Positions 32,617 through 44,100 of a stretch of DNA of 64,000 nucleotides are shown here, piece by piece (within the stretch, counting starts at the first letter, position 1; the number at the start of each line of letters is the position of its first letter). Below the pieces are notes generated by a model. The model was not told the origin of the DNA. It saw nothing but the letters and a program-made list of their open reading frames with translations, and ran no database searches. Source of the DNA: Tribonema minus (Eukaryota; Sar; Xanthophyceae; Tribonematales; Tribonemataceae). A program made the position numbers and the translations under genes. Location of the stretch: NCBI GenBank assembly GCA_017506865.1, contig JAFCMP010000039.1:366896-430895 (forward strand), given 5' to 3'.

Positions 32617-34612
32617 TTATGCGTCCGTGTTGGTGGCGCGCGTGTACACGAGCTGAGCGCTGTGGTGGGAGATGCGGCGGATCACGCCCTTCTCCTCGAG
32701 CTCGCGGATCGCGGCGCGCGCGAGCGAGCCGTTGATCTTGAGCCTCTCCACGAGCGCGGAAGTGGTCACCAGCTTCATCTGCGGCGGCGGCGGAGGGCAA
32801 AGCGGGGCCAGCGAGAGAGGGAGAGCGTGAGCACACGTGCCGTACAGCACATGGTTTGTAGGTGGCAGCACTGAATGCGCGGAGAATGGGCAGAGAACGA
32901 TCTTCACGAGGTTGTGTAGTGCACAGACAGAAGGGGAAAGTGAAACCCCCTCCTCAACAGCTGGGGTGCAAGTGCGCGCTGTGCCTGCACACACACCCTG
33001 TGTATTTATGAGCAGTACCACTGCACTGCGTATGGTGGCAGGACTGTCAACAGAGGCGCACTGCTGCGGACACCTGGCGCAAGCTGCTGCACCTCAATGA
33101 GCAGAGCAGCGAGTGCCCGCGACCGCAGCGCGCTCACGTGGACCCTGCCCCCATGCTAGACAGCCCCCTTGCCTCTCAAAGACGATCGTCCGTACGGCGC
33201 GCATGAGTACAGCGGCTCCAGGCATCGGTGTCCCTTGTCTGCGATGACACGAGCCAGTGCTGCCGAATGATCAAGTTGATGAATGCGCCATTGACTACGG
33301 CTAAACTGCAACTTCGCCGCGTGCCAGAGCACCATCGCTCGCCACCAACCAGATAAGGGGCCTGCCTCTCCCCTCGTCGGTACACGCCGACTCTTGCACG
33401 CTGCACCAACTACCGCGGTCGTGCAAGCTGATGTCGTCCTGGGGCGTGCCGGGCCGTGAGCTTGCGTGCACGAGCTGCGCAGCCGTAACCTGGCGCACGC
33501 GCGCGAAACGACGCGGCGATGGCCGCCCAACGCACAGGTGCGGCTCGACAAGGTGTTTTGTCTGTCCTTGCGCTAAACCGCGCCCACGCAGGCAGGGCCC
33601 GGGGCGGCGGCGTACGGCGGCGCCGGCAGTACATGGCTTGTAGACCCGCCAACTCAGGGTCGCGCGTCGTCTGAGCCCCAACAGCTGTGACAGCAGCATT
33701 GCTCCGCGCATCTGCCGGCGGCCGTATCGTCCGCGTGATTGTCCCGCCCTCCCAGCAGCAGCGCCAATCAGTGCACTCCGCACGTGCACCTCGATCCCTA
33801 TTGAGCGCGGCTTTGGTCACTGCTACAGGCAGCAGCCCCTTGTGGCTGACGACGACGCATGTACGTGATTCATTCGTATGAAAGGCACACTAGCCAGTTG
33901 TCAATCAACACATGAGTCCAATATGTGCCTCTGCTTCGTTGATCATGTTGCCAAAAATGCCAACAAGCAAACCTGAAGGCAGCAGCATGTAGGTGCAGTT
34001 GATTTGTGCTGCTCCCGACTTTCCAATTTCTGACACGACATGAGCTTTGCAAGTACCTTGGGGACCTCGTTCATCATACGCTCGTAGGTGGGCTCCTTGA
34101 ACAAAACCTCGTTCAAGATCTTGTCACGGGCCTTGTTCTTGGACCACTTCTTTTTGCGGCTCTTGCCGCCGGCCATGGCGGCCGCGGCCTTCTGCTCCTT
34201 GGACTTCTGCTGCACCTTGGGAGGCTGCACAGAAGGAAAATTGAGAGTTGTCAGAGCAAGTACAGGTCGAGGAGCTCTGCTGTTGATTATAGCACATAGC
34301 AGATGTTGCACAGCAGCTCGCATGATGGGGCCTCGCGAGCCTGCTGTATACGTTGGGTGATGTGACTTCAGCACAGTTTGCTGCATTGTTGTGCCAGCCA
34401 TTTGCACCCAGATAGTGCTTTCCCAGCTGTAGTTTCCGCCAAGCAGCACCAGCGAAGTGCCAATGGTGAGTGCTCGTCCTGCCGTCTGCTCCATGCTCCT
34501 GGCACCATTGCTCGCCATAGCCACCACTAACCCCGACAAATGTATACAGGACCCCAACGGCGACTCAGCGCCTACGTAGCTGCCAACATATATGCTGACA
34601 CCCACTCACCAT
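32617..34612 (-). CDS. Small ribosomal subunit protein eS25 (RPS25)
   Basis: eS25 is a small winged-helix protein at the head of the 40S subunit, near the E site. Three exons give 110 residues. Exon 1 codes only for the start methionine (34610-34612, followed at once by GTGAGT). Exon 2 (34057-34224) carries the Lys/Ala-rich arm and [19 protein letters not shown]...[10 protein letters not shown]. Exon 3 (32617-32778) carries [49 protein letters not shown], the conserved winged helix. All introns are phase 0. The length and every conserved block agree with the family. The gene is divergent from CSN1 with a 262-base gap. The 1.3-kb intron 2 has no recognised snoRNA, although ribosomal-protein introns often host them. 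Confidence 0.96.
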
Positions 34613-34874
34613 GGTCGCTGCGCCGCCACAAACACAGTGGCTTCACCACCACAACGCAAAAGTCAGACTTGAAGATGGCCATGTTCAAGTTTGGCGAAAA
34701 ATGAAGAAAAAGAAACAAAAGAACTGATCAGCATCAGCTAGCATTGGCGCCTGAAGAAGGAGTAAAGATCCGCTGCTGTTCAGGCGCTCTGCTGCGCAAG
34801 TGCATCATCTGGTCGAGTGCGATACAGAGGGCGCACAAAAGAGTTTGAAGCTCAGGATCTCTTTTGCTGCAAGG
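34613..34874. promoter_or_regulatory. Compact divergent promoter region between eS25 and CSN1
   Basis: Only 262 bases separate the two divergent start codons, so promoters and 5' UTRs of both genes share this segment. An A/G-rich stretch (about 34697-34730) precedes the CSN1 side. No canonical TATA box is obvious. Function is inferred from layout. Confidence 0.5.
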
Positions 34875-37800
34875 ATGAACGTGGAAGAGATGGAAGTGGA
34901 GGATGATGCCGTGGATGACCTGAGAGACGAAGACTCGGATGACGACATCATGCCTGCACCCGCAGAGGGCGTGCCTGCTCCGGCTGCCCCTGCTGCTCCC
35001 TTGCCCCCCCCGCGCAACGCGATTGCGATCCGGCAGGAGCCTCTTGCAGCCCCCCCCCACTTCAGTGAGTGCTCGTTTTGCAGCATATCAGCTGCCGACG
35101 CGGTGTCTCCATCACCCGCGTCTCTTGTCAGCAACACTGTCCCATACTGTCTGACACACGCTCAGCTCGAACCTTGGACAAGCAGGCGACCCTGCTCCTC
35201 ACCTCGGGCTCACACCTCATCGAGTCCTGGCGCACTGACACCTCCTGCTGCGCGCACACACACGCCCCCCCGCGTACCTGCAGATGTGAAGAGCTACGCG
35301 GCCCGCTACACGGGCCCCACGGCCGTCAAGAGGCTCATGTTCATTGCGTCGCGCTGCCCGGCGCTCGCGCGCGAGGCCTACAGCGTGGCGCTCACGGCCA
35401 TCAAGGCGGGCATCGACACCAAGGCGTACGAGGAGCTCATCAGGCTGGCGGGGCCGCACATTGAGCCGGAGGGCGGCATCGACTCGGCGTGGATGGAATC
35501 GGTGAGCACTCCATAAGCCCTCTGAGCAAGCCGTCTTCACACTCGGGATGCTGGTGGACCTCAAAGTGTTCCTGTCACCGCTGATTGAGTTTATTCTGTC
35601 GCATGCTGTAGTCATGCCTGGGGGTGTTGCCAGTCGCTGTTCACCAGCTCCCTCTCTTCCAGATGCGGCCACGCTGCGTGTGATGCTGTGCCCGCGCAGC
35701 TCGGTTCGAGAATGCGCCGCTGACATGCTCCAGCGTGAGTTGAAGTTGAAGTTAGTTATGCTTGCTTGTATGGTTGACAGGGAGCTGCATCAGAAGGTTT
35801 GGCCAGCCCAGCTGCAGCTCATGTGTGCGGTTGTTGACTGAGCAGCTGATGCTGGGCATCAGTGCGTGCCTCCATCTTGACGCATTTTGCTGTGCAAATT
35901 TTGTATCCGATGGCGTACTCTTGCTTGTCACCTGCGCACAAGAACCACAGAACCCTCTTGCCGTCACAGATGGTTGAATCTTCATTATCAGTGATATTGT
36001 AGCACACTCATGTCACGGCGTCAGGCATGAACTATAGTACATGTCTGTACAGGTCATCTTGCCCGCTACTTTCTTCGACAGGCCGCGTGTCATGTTGTGC
36101 AGACGATGGGCAGAGCGAAGCGCATTTCTACCAGGACATCAGCGCATCGATCGGCCATGAATGTTGTGGCACGAAACCCAACACACCAGAGACGGTTCTT
36201 GGAGCTTGAACAAACGACAGCACGCCATCCGAGCATCCAGCGTACGCGCACGAGGGCTGCGAGCGGCTGGTCGCTTCGCACGCGTCGTACACACGCGTGC
36301 GGCGCCCCCGCTTCTCCGAACGCGCGGCGCGGCTGCTCCGGCCTCAGCGCCACGACTCGTGACTCACAACGCATGACTCATGACTCGCTCCCACACGCGC
36401 GATCGCGCGCCGCAGGCGGACAGGCGCACGCGCCAGCGCCTCGACCAGCTCGACGCGGAGCTCAACGCGCACAAGGCGGCGCTCAACAAGGACGGCATCC
36501 GGCGCGCGTATGCCGCGCTCGGCGACGCGCACGCGGCGCGCGGCGAGCCGGAGGCGGCGCTCGCGCACTACGCGCGCATGCGCGACTTCTGCGGCGGCGG
36601 CGAGCAGACGGCGGCCATGTGCCTCGCGGTCGCGCGCGCGGCGCTCGACATGCAGAACGCCATGCAGGCGTCCGCGTACGTGATGCGCGCGCAGCAGCCG
36701 GAGGTCGCAGGCACGCGCGCCGAGGCGCAGCTGCATGCGACGGCGGGGCTCATACACCTGCTGCAGAAGGTGCGCGCTCGCACGTAGCGAGGCATCCCGT
36801 GCGCTGCGGCTGCGGCTGCAGCGGTCGGACTCGAGGGCAGCAAAGTTGCTGTCTTGTGGCACGAGGGGGGGGGGGGAGGAGGGGGGGGGCTGAGCTTGAC
36901 GGAGCGAGCGCTGCGTCCGCTGCGGTGCGCGCGTTGCACGTTAGCGGCGCTGTGCGGGTCCCTGTGTGGGTTGCTTGTTATGTGGACGCACACATGTCAC
37001 GAGGTCTTTGCGCGAGGAACTCAAATCGCTGCCGCACCGGGCGGCTCCGTTATATGCTATGCTTGTGGCACAAAGGAACACCCACCAAGACACGCTTCCC
37101 CCGCACACACGCCCCTCCACCACCTCTCTGAGCCTCCCCCCTCCCCCCCCCCCCAACGCTCGCGCCCATCGCCCTTGCTGCGTGCACGCCAGGACTACGC
37201 GGAGTGCGCGCGCTGCATGCTGCGCGTGCGCCCGGACATCATCGCGGCCGCGCCGAGCGCGCTCCTTGCGCCGGAGGACGTCGCGACGTACGGCGTGCTG
37301 TGCGCCGTGGCGGCGCTGCCGCGCAGCGACCTGCGCGCGCGCGTGCTCGAGAACGCGTCCTTCGCGCCGCTGCTCGACCTCGTGCCGCGCGCACGCGACG
37401 CCGCGCGCGACCTCCTCCACGGCCGCTACGCCGCGTGCCTGTCGGCGCTGGAGGTGAGCGCGCTGACGCACAAATGGCGCTCTCCGGCGGCACACGAAGT
37501 AGGACACTGTATGCTGCCGCAGCTGCCCTTCACGTTGCGCTCCGCGCCGTGCGTTGTGCACTGCTGCTGCGCCGTGCCGCGTACGCCGGCGCTGCTGGAA
37601 GGCCGCCGTGCAGCAGCATGCGCGCCCACCTGGAACGAGGTGCGCGCGGCTGCTGCTCGTTGTCTGCCCGTCCGCGCGCGCGTGATGCTGGGCGTACACG
37701 TGCAGCACAGTCGCAGTTCCACGCCGCTCTGTTCCGTCCGCCCCGCCCCGCGCTTGCGCGCCGATCGCCGCTGCCTGCGACGCCCCCCCTCCCCCCTCCC

Positions 37801-38927
37801 CCATTCAACTCGCGCATTGAACACCACGCACCCACCGGCTCTAAGCCCTCAAACACGTCCCCCGCAGTACTACCGCCCCACCTCAACCACCCCCTCCCCC
37901 CCCCCGCATCCCCCCAGGGCATGCGCGGCGAGCTCCTGCTGGACGCGCACCTCGCGCCGCACGTCGCGGCGCTCGTCGACGGCGCGCGCGACGCGTGCCT
38001 CCTGCAGTACCTGGCGCCGTACCGCCGCGCGCGCGTCGCGGACGTCGCGCGCGCCCTCGGCAGCGCGCCTGCCGCCGTCGAGGCGTCCGCCGTGCGCCTC
38101 ATCGCGGCGCGCCGCCTCACGGCGCGCATCGACGCCGCCGCGGGCGCCATCGTCGCGTGCGGCGCGGACCGCCGCCGCGCCGCGCTGCAGAGCGTCGCCG
38201 CCGCGGGTGAGGCACGCATTCATGTGTGTGTTTGTGCCGGTGGCGCGTAGCCGATGTGGCGATGGTACGGCGGCAGGGGGCGGGGCGGGCGGCGGCGCTG
38301 CGCGGTCGTTGATGTGTTTGCACACGGAAGAGCGCCCCTGCATGGCGCTGCGGCTGCTGTCGACCGTCGCCACGGCGCCAGCTGCGTAGCTGCCAGAGCT
38401 CATCAGACTGCCTCGCTGGCTGGCGCGTATGACAGAATCTGCCGAGACGCTGTGTGCGTGACTGCCGGAGTCTCTCGCACTATGCCGCCAGTGGCAGTGG
38501 TGTCGGTCTGAGTGTCGGCAGCGGGTGGTGATCCCAGTATGACCAGTGGCAGCAACGGCATCGCCTCTCCCTCAGACATTGAGAGTTCCCCCTAACGCCT
38601 GCACATGGCATCGCCTCTTGCCGCCGTGCAGGAGAGGAGTGCCGGCGAGAGATGCGCGCCGCGCTGCTGCGCATGTCGTGCCTGGAACACAACGTGGTGG
38701 TGCGCGCCGCTCGCGACAGTAGCGGCGGACGCAGTGGCGGCGGCCGCGGCGGCGGTGGCGGCGGCAGCGGCGGCGGCTCAGAGATGGCGGGCGGCGGCGG
38801 ACCGGGGGGCGGGTTCCCTGGCGACGGCGACGGAGGCGGCGGCGCCATGGGCGGTGGTGGCGGCGGCAACGGGCTGGGGTCTTTTGCGGACCTGCTGCCG
38901 CGCCTGGGCGACAACATGGCGTGTTGA
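34875..38927 (+). CDS. COP9 signalosome complex subunit 1 (CSN1/GPS1)
   Basis: CSN1 is a PCI-domain scaffold of the COP9 signalosome, which removes Nedd8 from cullin-RING ubiquitin ligases. Six exons (34875-35064, 35284-35501, 36416-36769, 37193-37453, 37918-38206, 38632-38927) join in phases 1, 0, 0, 0 and 1 to 535 residues, against about 490 in human. An acidic then Pro/Ala-rich N-terminus leads to YAARYTGPTAVKRLMFIASRCP, matching the CSN1 YSGLMRIERLQFIA block. Helical repeats follow, including KDGIRRAYAALGDAHAARGE. The PCI region (APEDVATYGVLCAVAALPRSDLR, then RGELLLDAHLAPHVAALV) comes next, then a winged helix (APAAVEASAVRLIAARRL). The C-terminus MLRM-like helix is followed by a Gly-rich tail (about 60 residues) not usual in the family. 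Rpn7 is the proteasome paralogue, but the YGGLCALA-like block favours CSN1. Confidence 0.92.
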
Positions 38928-41139
38928 TGAGAGAGGCGCCGATGAGCAGTGTGGAAGTCAGAAAGGGCTGCTGCCCCCGCGGCAGCTGACGCAGGGGGGG
39001 CGGCGGCGGCGCGCGCAGCGCCCAGAGAGTTGGTCTGTGCGGGGAGGCGCCGGACGAGAGCGAAAGGGGGGAGGCGTCGGCGCGCGCGCGGGCCCCCCTC
39101 CGTTCATATGCGCATCAGGAATTGTTGAATGACCTTGACAGCCGGGCACACGGCCGCATGCAGCCGGGGGCGCGTGCGTGCGCACCGGCCGCACACCTTC
39201 TCACGATCAAGCTCTGCGCGGAGCGGAGGACCGGAGCGGAGGACCGGAGCGGAACGGATGCAGCACTGCTGCAACGCAAATGCCGCTCCTGGCGCCGGAG
39301 CCGTGCACTCCTCCGCGGCCGCCGCCGCCGCTGCTGCTGTGCCTATCGCCGCCGTGCTTCCCAGTTCGGTGCGCGGTGGCCATGTGCAACGACCATTTCA
39401 TGTCGTCTGTGATGCTCTGCAAGAAGGCACCACATTGTGGTTACACACAGGGTTCCATGCTCGTGCGTGCACAGCCTGTCGTGTTCGTTCGGCGTCTGTG
39501 ACATTGCATGCCTGTGTGCTCTCACATGACTGCGAGCGCTTTGCGGATGCATCAGGTCTGGATTGCGTGCACTGTGGCCGAGGTCAAATGATACATCCTG
39601 TCATCCTTGCTCAGCGTGCTTCTGGTGCATGAGGTGTATGAGTCAATCCGTGTGCTCCACAATCAGTACCCGCACACCCCAATTGGAGAAGATCCATGTT
39701 GCATGATGACATGCAGTACCACCATGGAGGTGCCGAGCCGTGAGGACTAGTCATATGTTGCCTGGAGTTATCTTCAGGCAAACTGCACGCAACACGGTGG
39801 CGACACCTTATACATACTTGTCGCGGTCATGTCTTGCAGGCATATCCAAGGGCACGACACACTGGCGACCGATGCTGAAAGCGAATGACCTGGCCAGTGC
39901 CAAACACATGCCTTGTGATCATATGCAACATATGCAAGGATGCTCTTGTTGAAAAGTCACCGCTTGTTGTCGCTGAGCTGCTGCCTCAGGCTGGCATATC
40001 TGACGTGAGTATGTAGTTTCGAGAAAGTGCACTTCAACTGTTGGAGGTATATGCGCGGTGTAAGCTGACAAAGCGTTGAGTTGACAATTGCATGCTCAGT
40101 TCTTTACTGACATGAACCTCGTGTGCGTCCAGGCATCAGCAGCAATGCTAGACCGATCCCCATCAGACCGCTTCTGACAATTCAGTCCCACATCCACCTT
40201 TGCACGTCTTGAATTCCCGATGTCCAACAACGGCCAGAAACTATCTCAGGATCGCCCAGCATTACCAGCAGCAGGGGGAGCAGAACGGCCTCTTCTGTAG
40301 TGGCAAACTGCGCTGAGCAGGCTGTTTGCCAAGGTGGAAGCAGCTCATGTGCGTGCAGCAGCCCGAGCTGCAGCCAAAACAACACAGTTTTGCTTGAGCC
40401 GGCATCAGCTGCACATGTGCCTGCGCGCGTGCTTTCCAGATTGAAGGCCTCGAATAGCAGTCTTGACTGCAATGGCCTTCGCCTACTGCGTAGGCCTTCG
40501 CCTACTGCATATGACTGAACACAAAACACACAAAAAAACTGTTCACGCCCCCCCCGAAAAACCCCCGCGACCTGTTCGCGCCGAGGGATTATAGTCTGAG
40601 TGCGAGAGTTTCCTGTGTCTGGCTGGCAGCAATCTGACGGCGGGGCGTGCAAAGTGGGTAAGGCGCAGTCATTAGTGCCACTCAGACCGCCAGCAGGTGA
40701 GCACCGCTCTGCTGATCATCAGAAGTCTGTCTTCGGCTGGGATCTTTTCCGAGGGATGACGAAATCATCACCGAGGCGCCGTGTGTCCTGCTGTGTGTGC
40801 CTCGCACTTGCTGTGTCTCTTCCCGGCGCCATGTGTAGTCTAGAGCGGCAAAACATCAATAATATCACTCGCTGGCTCGGTTTACAGCTTGCTGTTGATA
40901 CCTGATGATCGAGGTGCTGCCTCCACGATGGTAACCACCGTTGCGGATCCGCTGCCACCACTGCTCTGGCGAGGAGGTTTTATCCTGTTCGACAACAAAA
41001 CACTTCTTTACTTCTGCTGCATGATTGGTGCTGCTGTCTGACACAGGCCTGGCGAGAACGCACTGTTAGCGTCCCTCCTGGTCGCAGCAAGCCCTTTTCA
41101 CCTGGAGGCACCCACAGCCGGCAGGCGACTGTGACGAGG
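38928..41139. other. Spacer between CSN1 and the sorting nexin gene
   Basis: Holds a short tandem repeat of GGACCGGAGCGGA type at about 39220-39255 and a two-copy GGCCTTCGCCTACTGC repeat at about 40475-40508. No gene was recognised. Confidence 0.5.
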
Positions 41140-44100
41140 ATGTCTTCCTTTCCAGACATGCTAGGCCGTGTGTCCCTCTCGAGCCCCAACTCCGGCGGCG
41201 CGGCAGGCAGCAGCGGCAACTACTTTAAAATCAGCGTAGTCGATCCCGTCAAACAGGACCAGGGAGGCCTGAACCCGTACATCACGTACAAGATCAATAC
41301 GACCACAGACAGGTGGGTGCTGCTGGGATGAAAACCGAAACTTTGGCTGCAGATTGACATTGCACATCATCTTAGCCTAGTGGTCTGGCAACATTCGTCC
41401 AGCTGAGCATCTGGCGTCATGTGAGGCAAACTGCCGACTTGTGCTTGTAAAGCTGTCATTGATGCAGGAGGACAGCACTGAACTGAGGAAATTTTGCTCT
41501 ATTGCTGCATGAGCGCAAAAAGGCACACAGGATGCAGTGCTTTCAATGCAGAAGCGTGGTGCCTCCCCAACCAGAATTCAGAGTGGTCACATTCGATCCG
41601 CATTGCCTATGCGGGATTCGACCGACCTGCAGCCGCGTGAGCCATGGCTGCAGCTCCGCCAGCAGCAATCAATCAGCGTCTGAAGCTTGGTAATCACCAG
41701 CGCCACACGCACTCTTCAACTGTGCCCGTCGCACCGCCCCGGTGCACCCCCCCCCCCGCCAGGCCCGACTTCCAGTACGGCCAGTTCTCCGTCATCCGGC
41801 GCTTCAAGGACTTTGTGTGGCTGAGCGAGCGGCTCGGCGAGGAGTTTCCGGGGGTCATCAACCCCCCCCTGCCGGACAAGGAGACGCTCAAGCGCTTCGA
41901 CCCGGAGCACATTGAGCGTCGGCGTGTGGAGCTGGAGCACTACCTCGGGCGCGTCGCCGCGCACGGCGAGCTCAGCGGCGCGCCCGTCTTCATGGCGTTC
42001 CTGCAGGCGGACGACGCGGCCATGGCGGACAAGAAGGAGGAGGCAAAAGTCGCGCGCAAGGAGGACAAGGGGGGGCCCGGCGCAGAGCTCAAGCGGTGAG
42101 CGAGTGACGCTGCCGCTGAGTGACTGAGCAGTGGATGTGTACGCACATGCATGGAGGCGGCGGCGCGGTGCGCGTTGCGTAAAGCCCATGCCTTTGCGAA
42201 TGGTAAAGTTGCGACAAGAAGGTGTGGCCAAGGTCGCGCGCAAGGAAGACAAGGGAGGGCCCGGCGCGGAACTCAAGCGGTGAGTACGTGCGGCGGCCGG
42301 GCGACTGAGCGGTGCGAACGTACACGGAGGCGCTGCGGCGGCAGTGCAGCGCGCGTCGCATAGAGCTTGCGCTGACAGCGAGGATGCGGACATGGTGAAC
42401 ACACGCACTGGAGTGTGAGGAGGTCGGGGGGGGGGGAGGGGGCAGAGTTGAAGTGATCAGTGACGCCGCGCCGCCGCTGCTGCTGCTAATTGACTGAGCT
42501 GACTGAGCACTACGCGCTGATGTGCAAACGCGTGGAGGCGGCGGCGCGGGGCGCGGTGTGCAGCGCTCTTGCATTCAGCAAAGTCGCTGACACGGTGGTC
42601 ACCTGCAGTGGAGGGCGGGGGGGCAGGAGGCGGGACAGGTACTTGTGCGGCTGTAGTGGTGTGTCGGGCGCTGCTGCCGCTGCTGTATTAGGTGGTGTAG
42701 GAAAGTGCTGCTGCAATGCGCCAGTGTGATCTCTGTGTGGCGCACCTTCAGCAGCGCTGTAATGGCTTGTGCAATGCGCAGGGTGCAGCTTGCTGCATGC
42801 ACTGTGAGGTGCTGCTGCCAAGCACCTGCCTCTCCTGTGTTGGCGGTTGATTGCGCATTGTGTCCGCCCACGACAGCCTCTCGGATCAGGGGAGGCTGCT
42901 GTGAATTGTTGCAGGCCAAGATCCACAACATCCTCACATGAACAGTTACTTGATCAGGCGTGTCACAAGCTGACGGTTTGTCAAGCAGTCCAAGCGTCAT
43001 ACACAGCACAGAGTCATTGCATGCATCAGCTGCCATGCCGTGCGTGCTCTTCCGCAGTTGTGGACCTCTGCTCAAAGGAAAGGCCCAAACTATGTACCTT
43101 AAGTACTGTGCACTGCACTGGTGCATGACGCGGCTGCACAGCGGTTACAGCGGCTACAGCAACCCCTTGCGGCCCAGGTACCTGGGTCCAGTCGGTGGCT
43201 CACACTCTGCCTCCCCGCCTGTTGTTCGCGCAGCCACTGGGGCTGGGCGGTGACAATGGTCAAGTCGCAGATGGGGCTGGACCAGGCGGCGGAGGGCAAA
43301 TCAGAGGCGGACTTGAAGTTTGATGCCATCGGCGCATACGTCAACGAGCTTGACACACAAGTCCAGGCAAGCCACGTGCCGCTCCTGTTGCAAGTCACTA
43401 TGGGGGCGCCCTCTGCTTGATGGCCTGTTTGAATGCGGCTTTGTGCGAGCCCATTGCGTGCAGTGTGCCCGTTGGAGGCCCTTTTGCGAGGCAGCGCTGT
43501 TGCCTGTGAGTGCTAGACGTGAGACTGTCGTCCAGATCCCTTGTGCGCTTTCTCACACCAATAGAGTCCATGCAGCGTCGAAAACGCCTTATTCTTGCTG
43601 CTCACCTTGCCAGAGTCCTCAGTGTTTTTTATGAGTGAATGCGTTCAGACCCTCTCGCTCCCCATGGTCATGGCAATTTTTATGGATATACGGCGCTGCA
43701 ATGTGCACAAGGGCATCGCTGGCATGTGCCCTGCTAATGGCATTCGCTGTGCCGCAAGCACCGCGCAGCACTCACCGCCTCCGTTGCTGGCTCACACGCT
43801 CGCGACCGTGCTCTGCATCCAGCATTTGACGACTGCTGCCCACGGTCTGCACGCGCCATCAGCGCCCGCCCGCTGCCGCCCGCGCGACGCCCATGAAAGG
43901 CGGTGCTGACCTCAGTGCTCAGCTCCCAGTCTACACATGCCCTCCCCGTGCGCCGACCACCGGTCTGTCGCTGCGTGCGTATTCTGACAAGCAAGGCGGG
44001 GCGTGCACCGCTCTCCGTGCATCAAATCGATCTTTTTGTACTGCGCGCGCGCGCTGACGAGCGAGGTGGTGTGTGCATTTCGCCGCGCAGGTCGTGGCGC

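Noticed and set aside
34875-38927. Proteasome subunit Rpn7 instead of CSN1
   Set aside because: Closely related PCI protein, but the YAARYTG...RLMFIASRCP block and the VATYGVLCAVAAL segment read closer to CSN1.
40182-40652. A 156-codon minus-strand frame in the CSN1 to sorting nexin spacer
   Set aside because: No conserved motif, and overlapping frames of similar length exist on the other strand.
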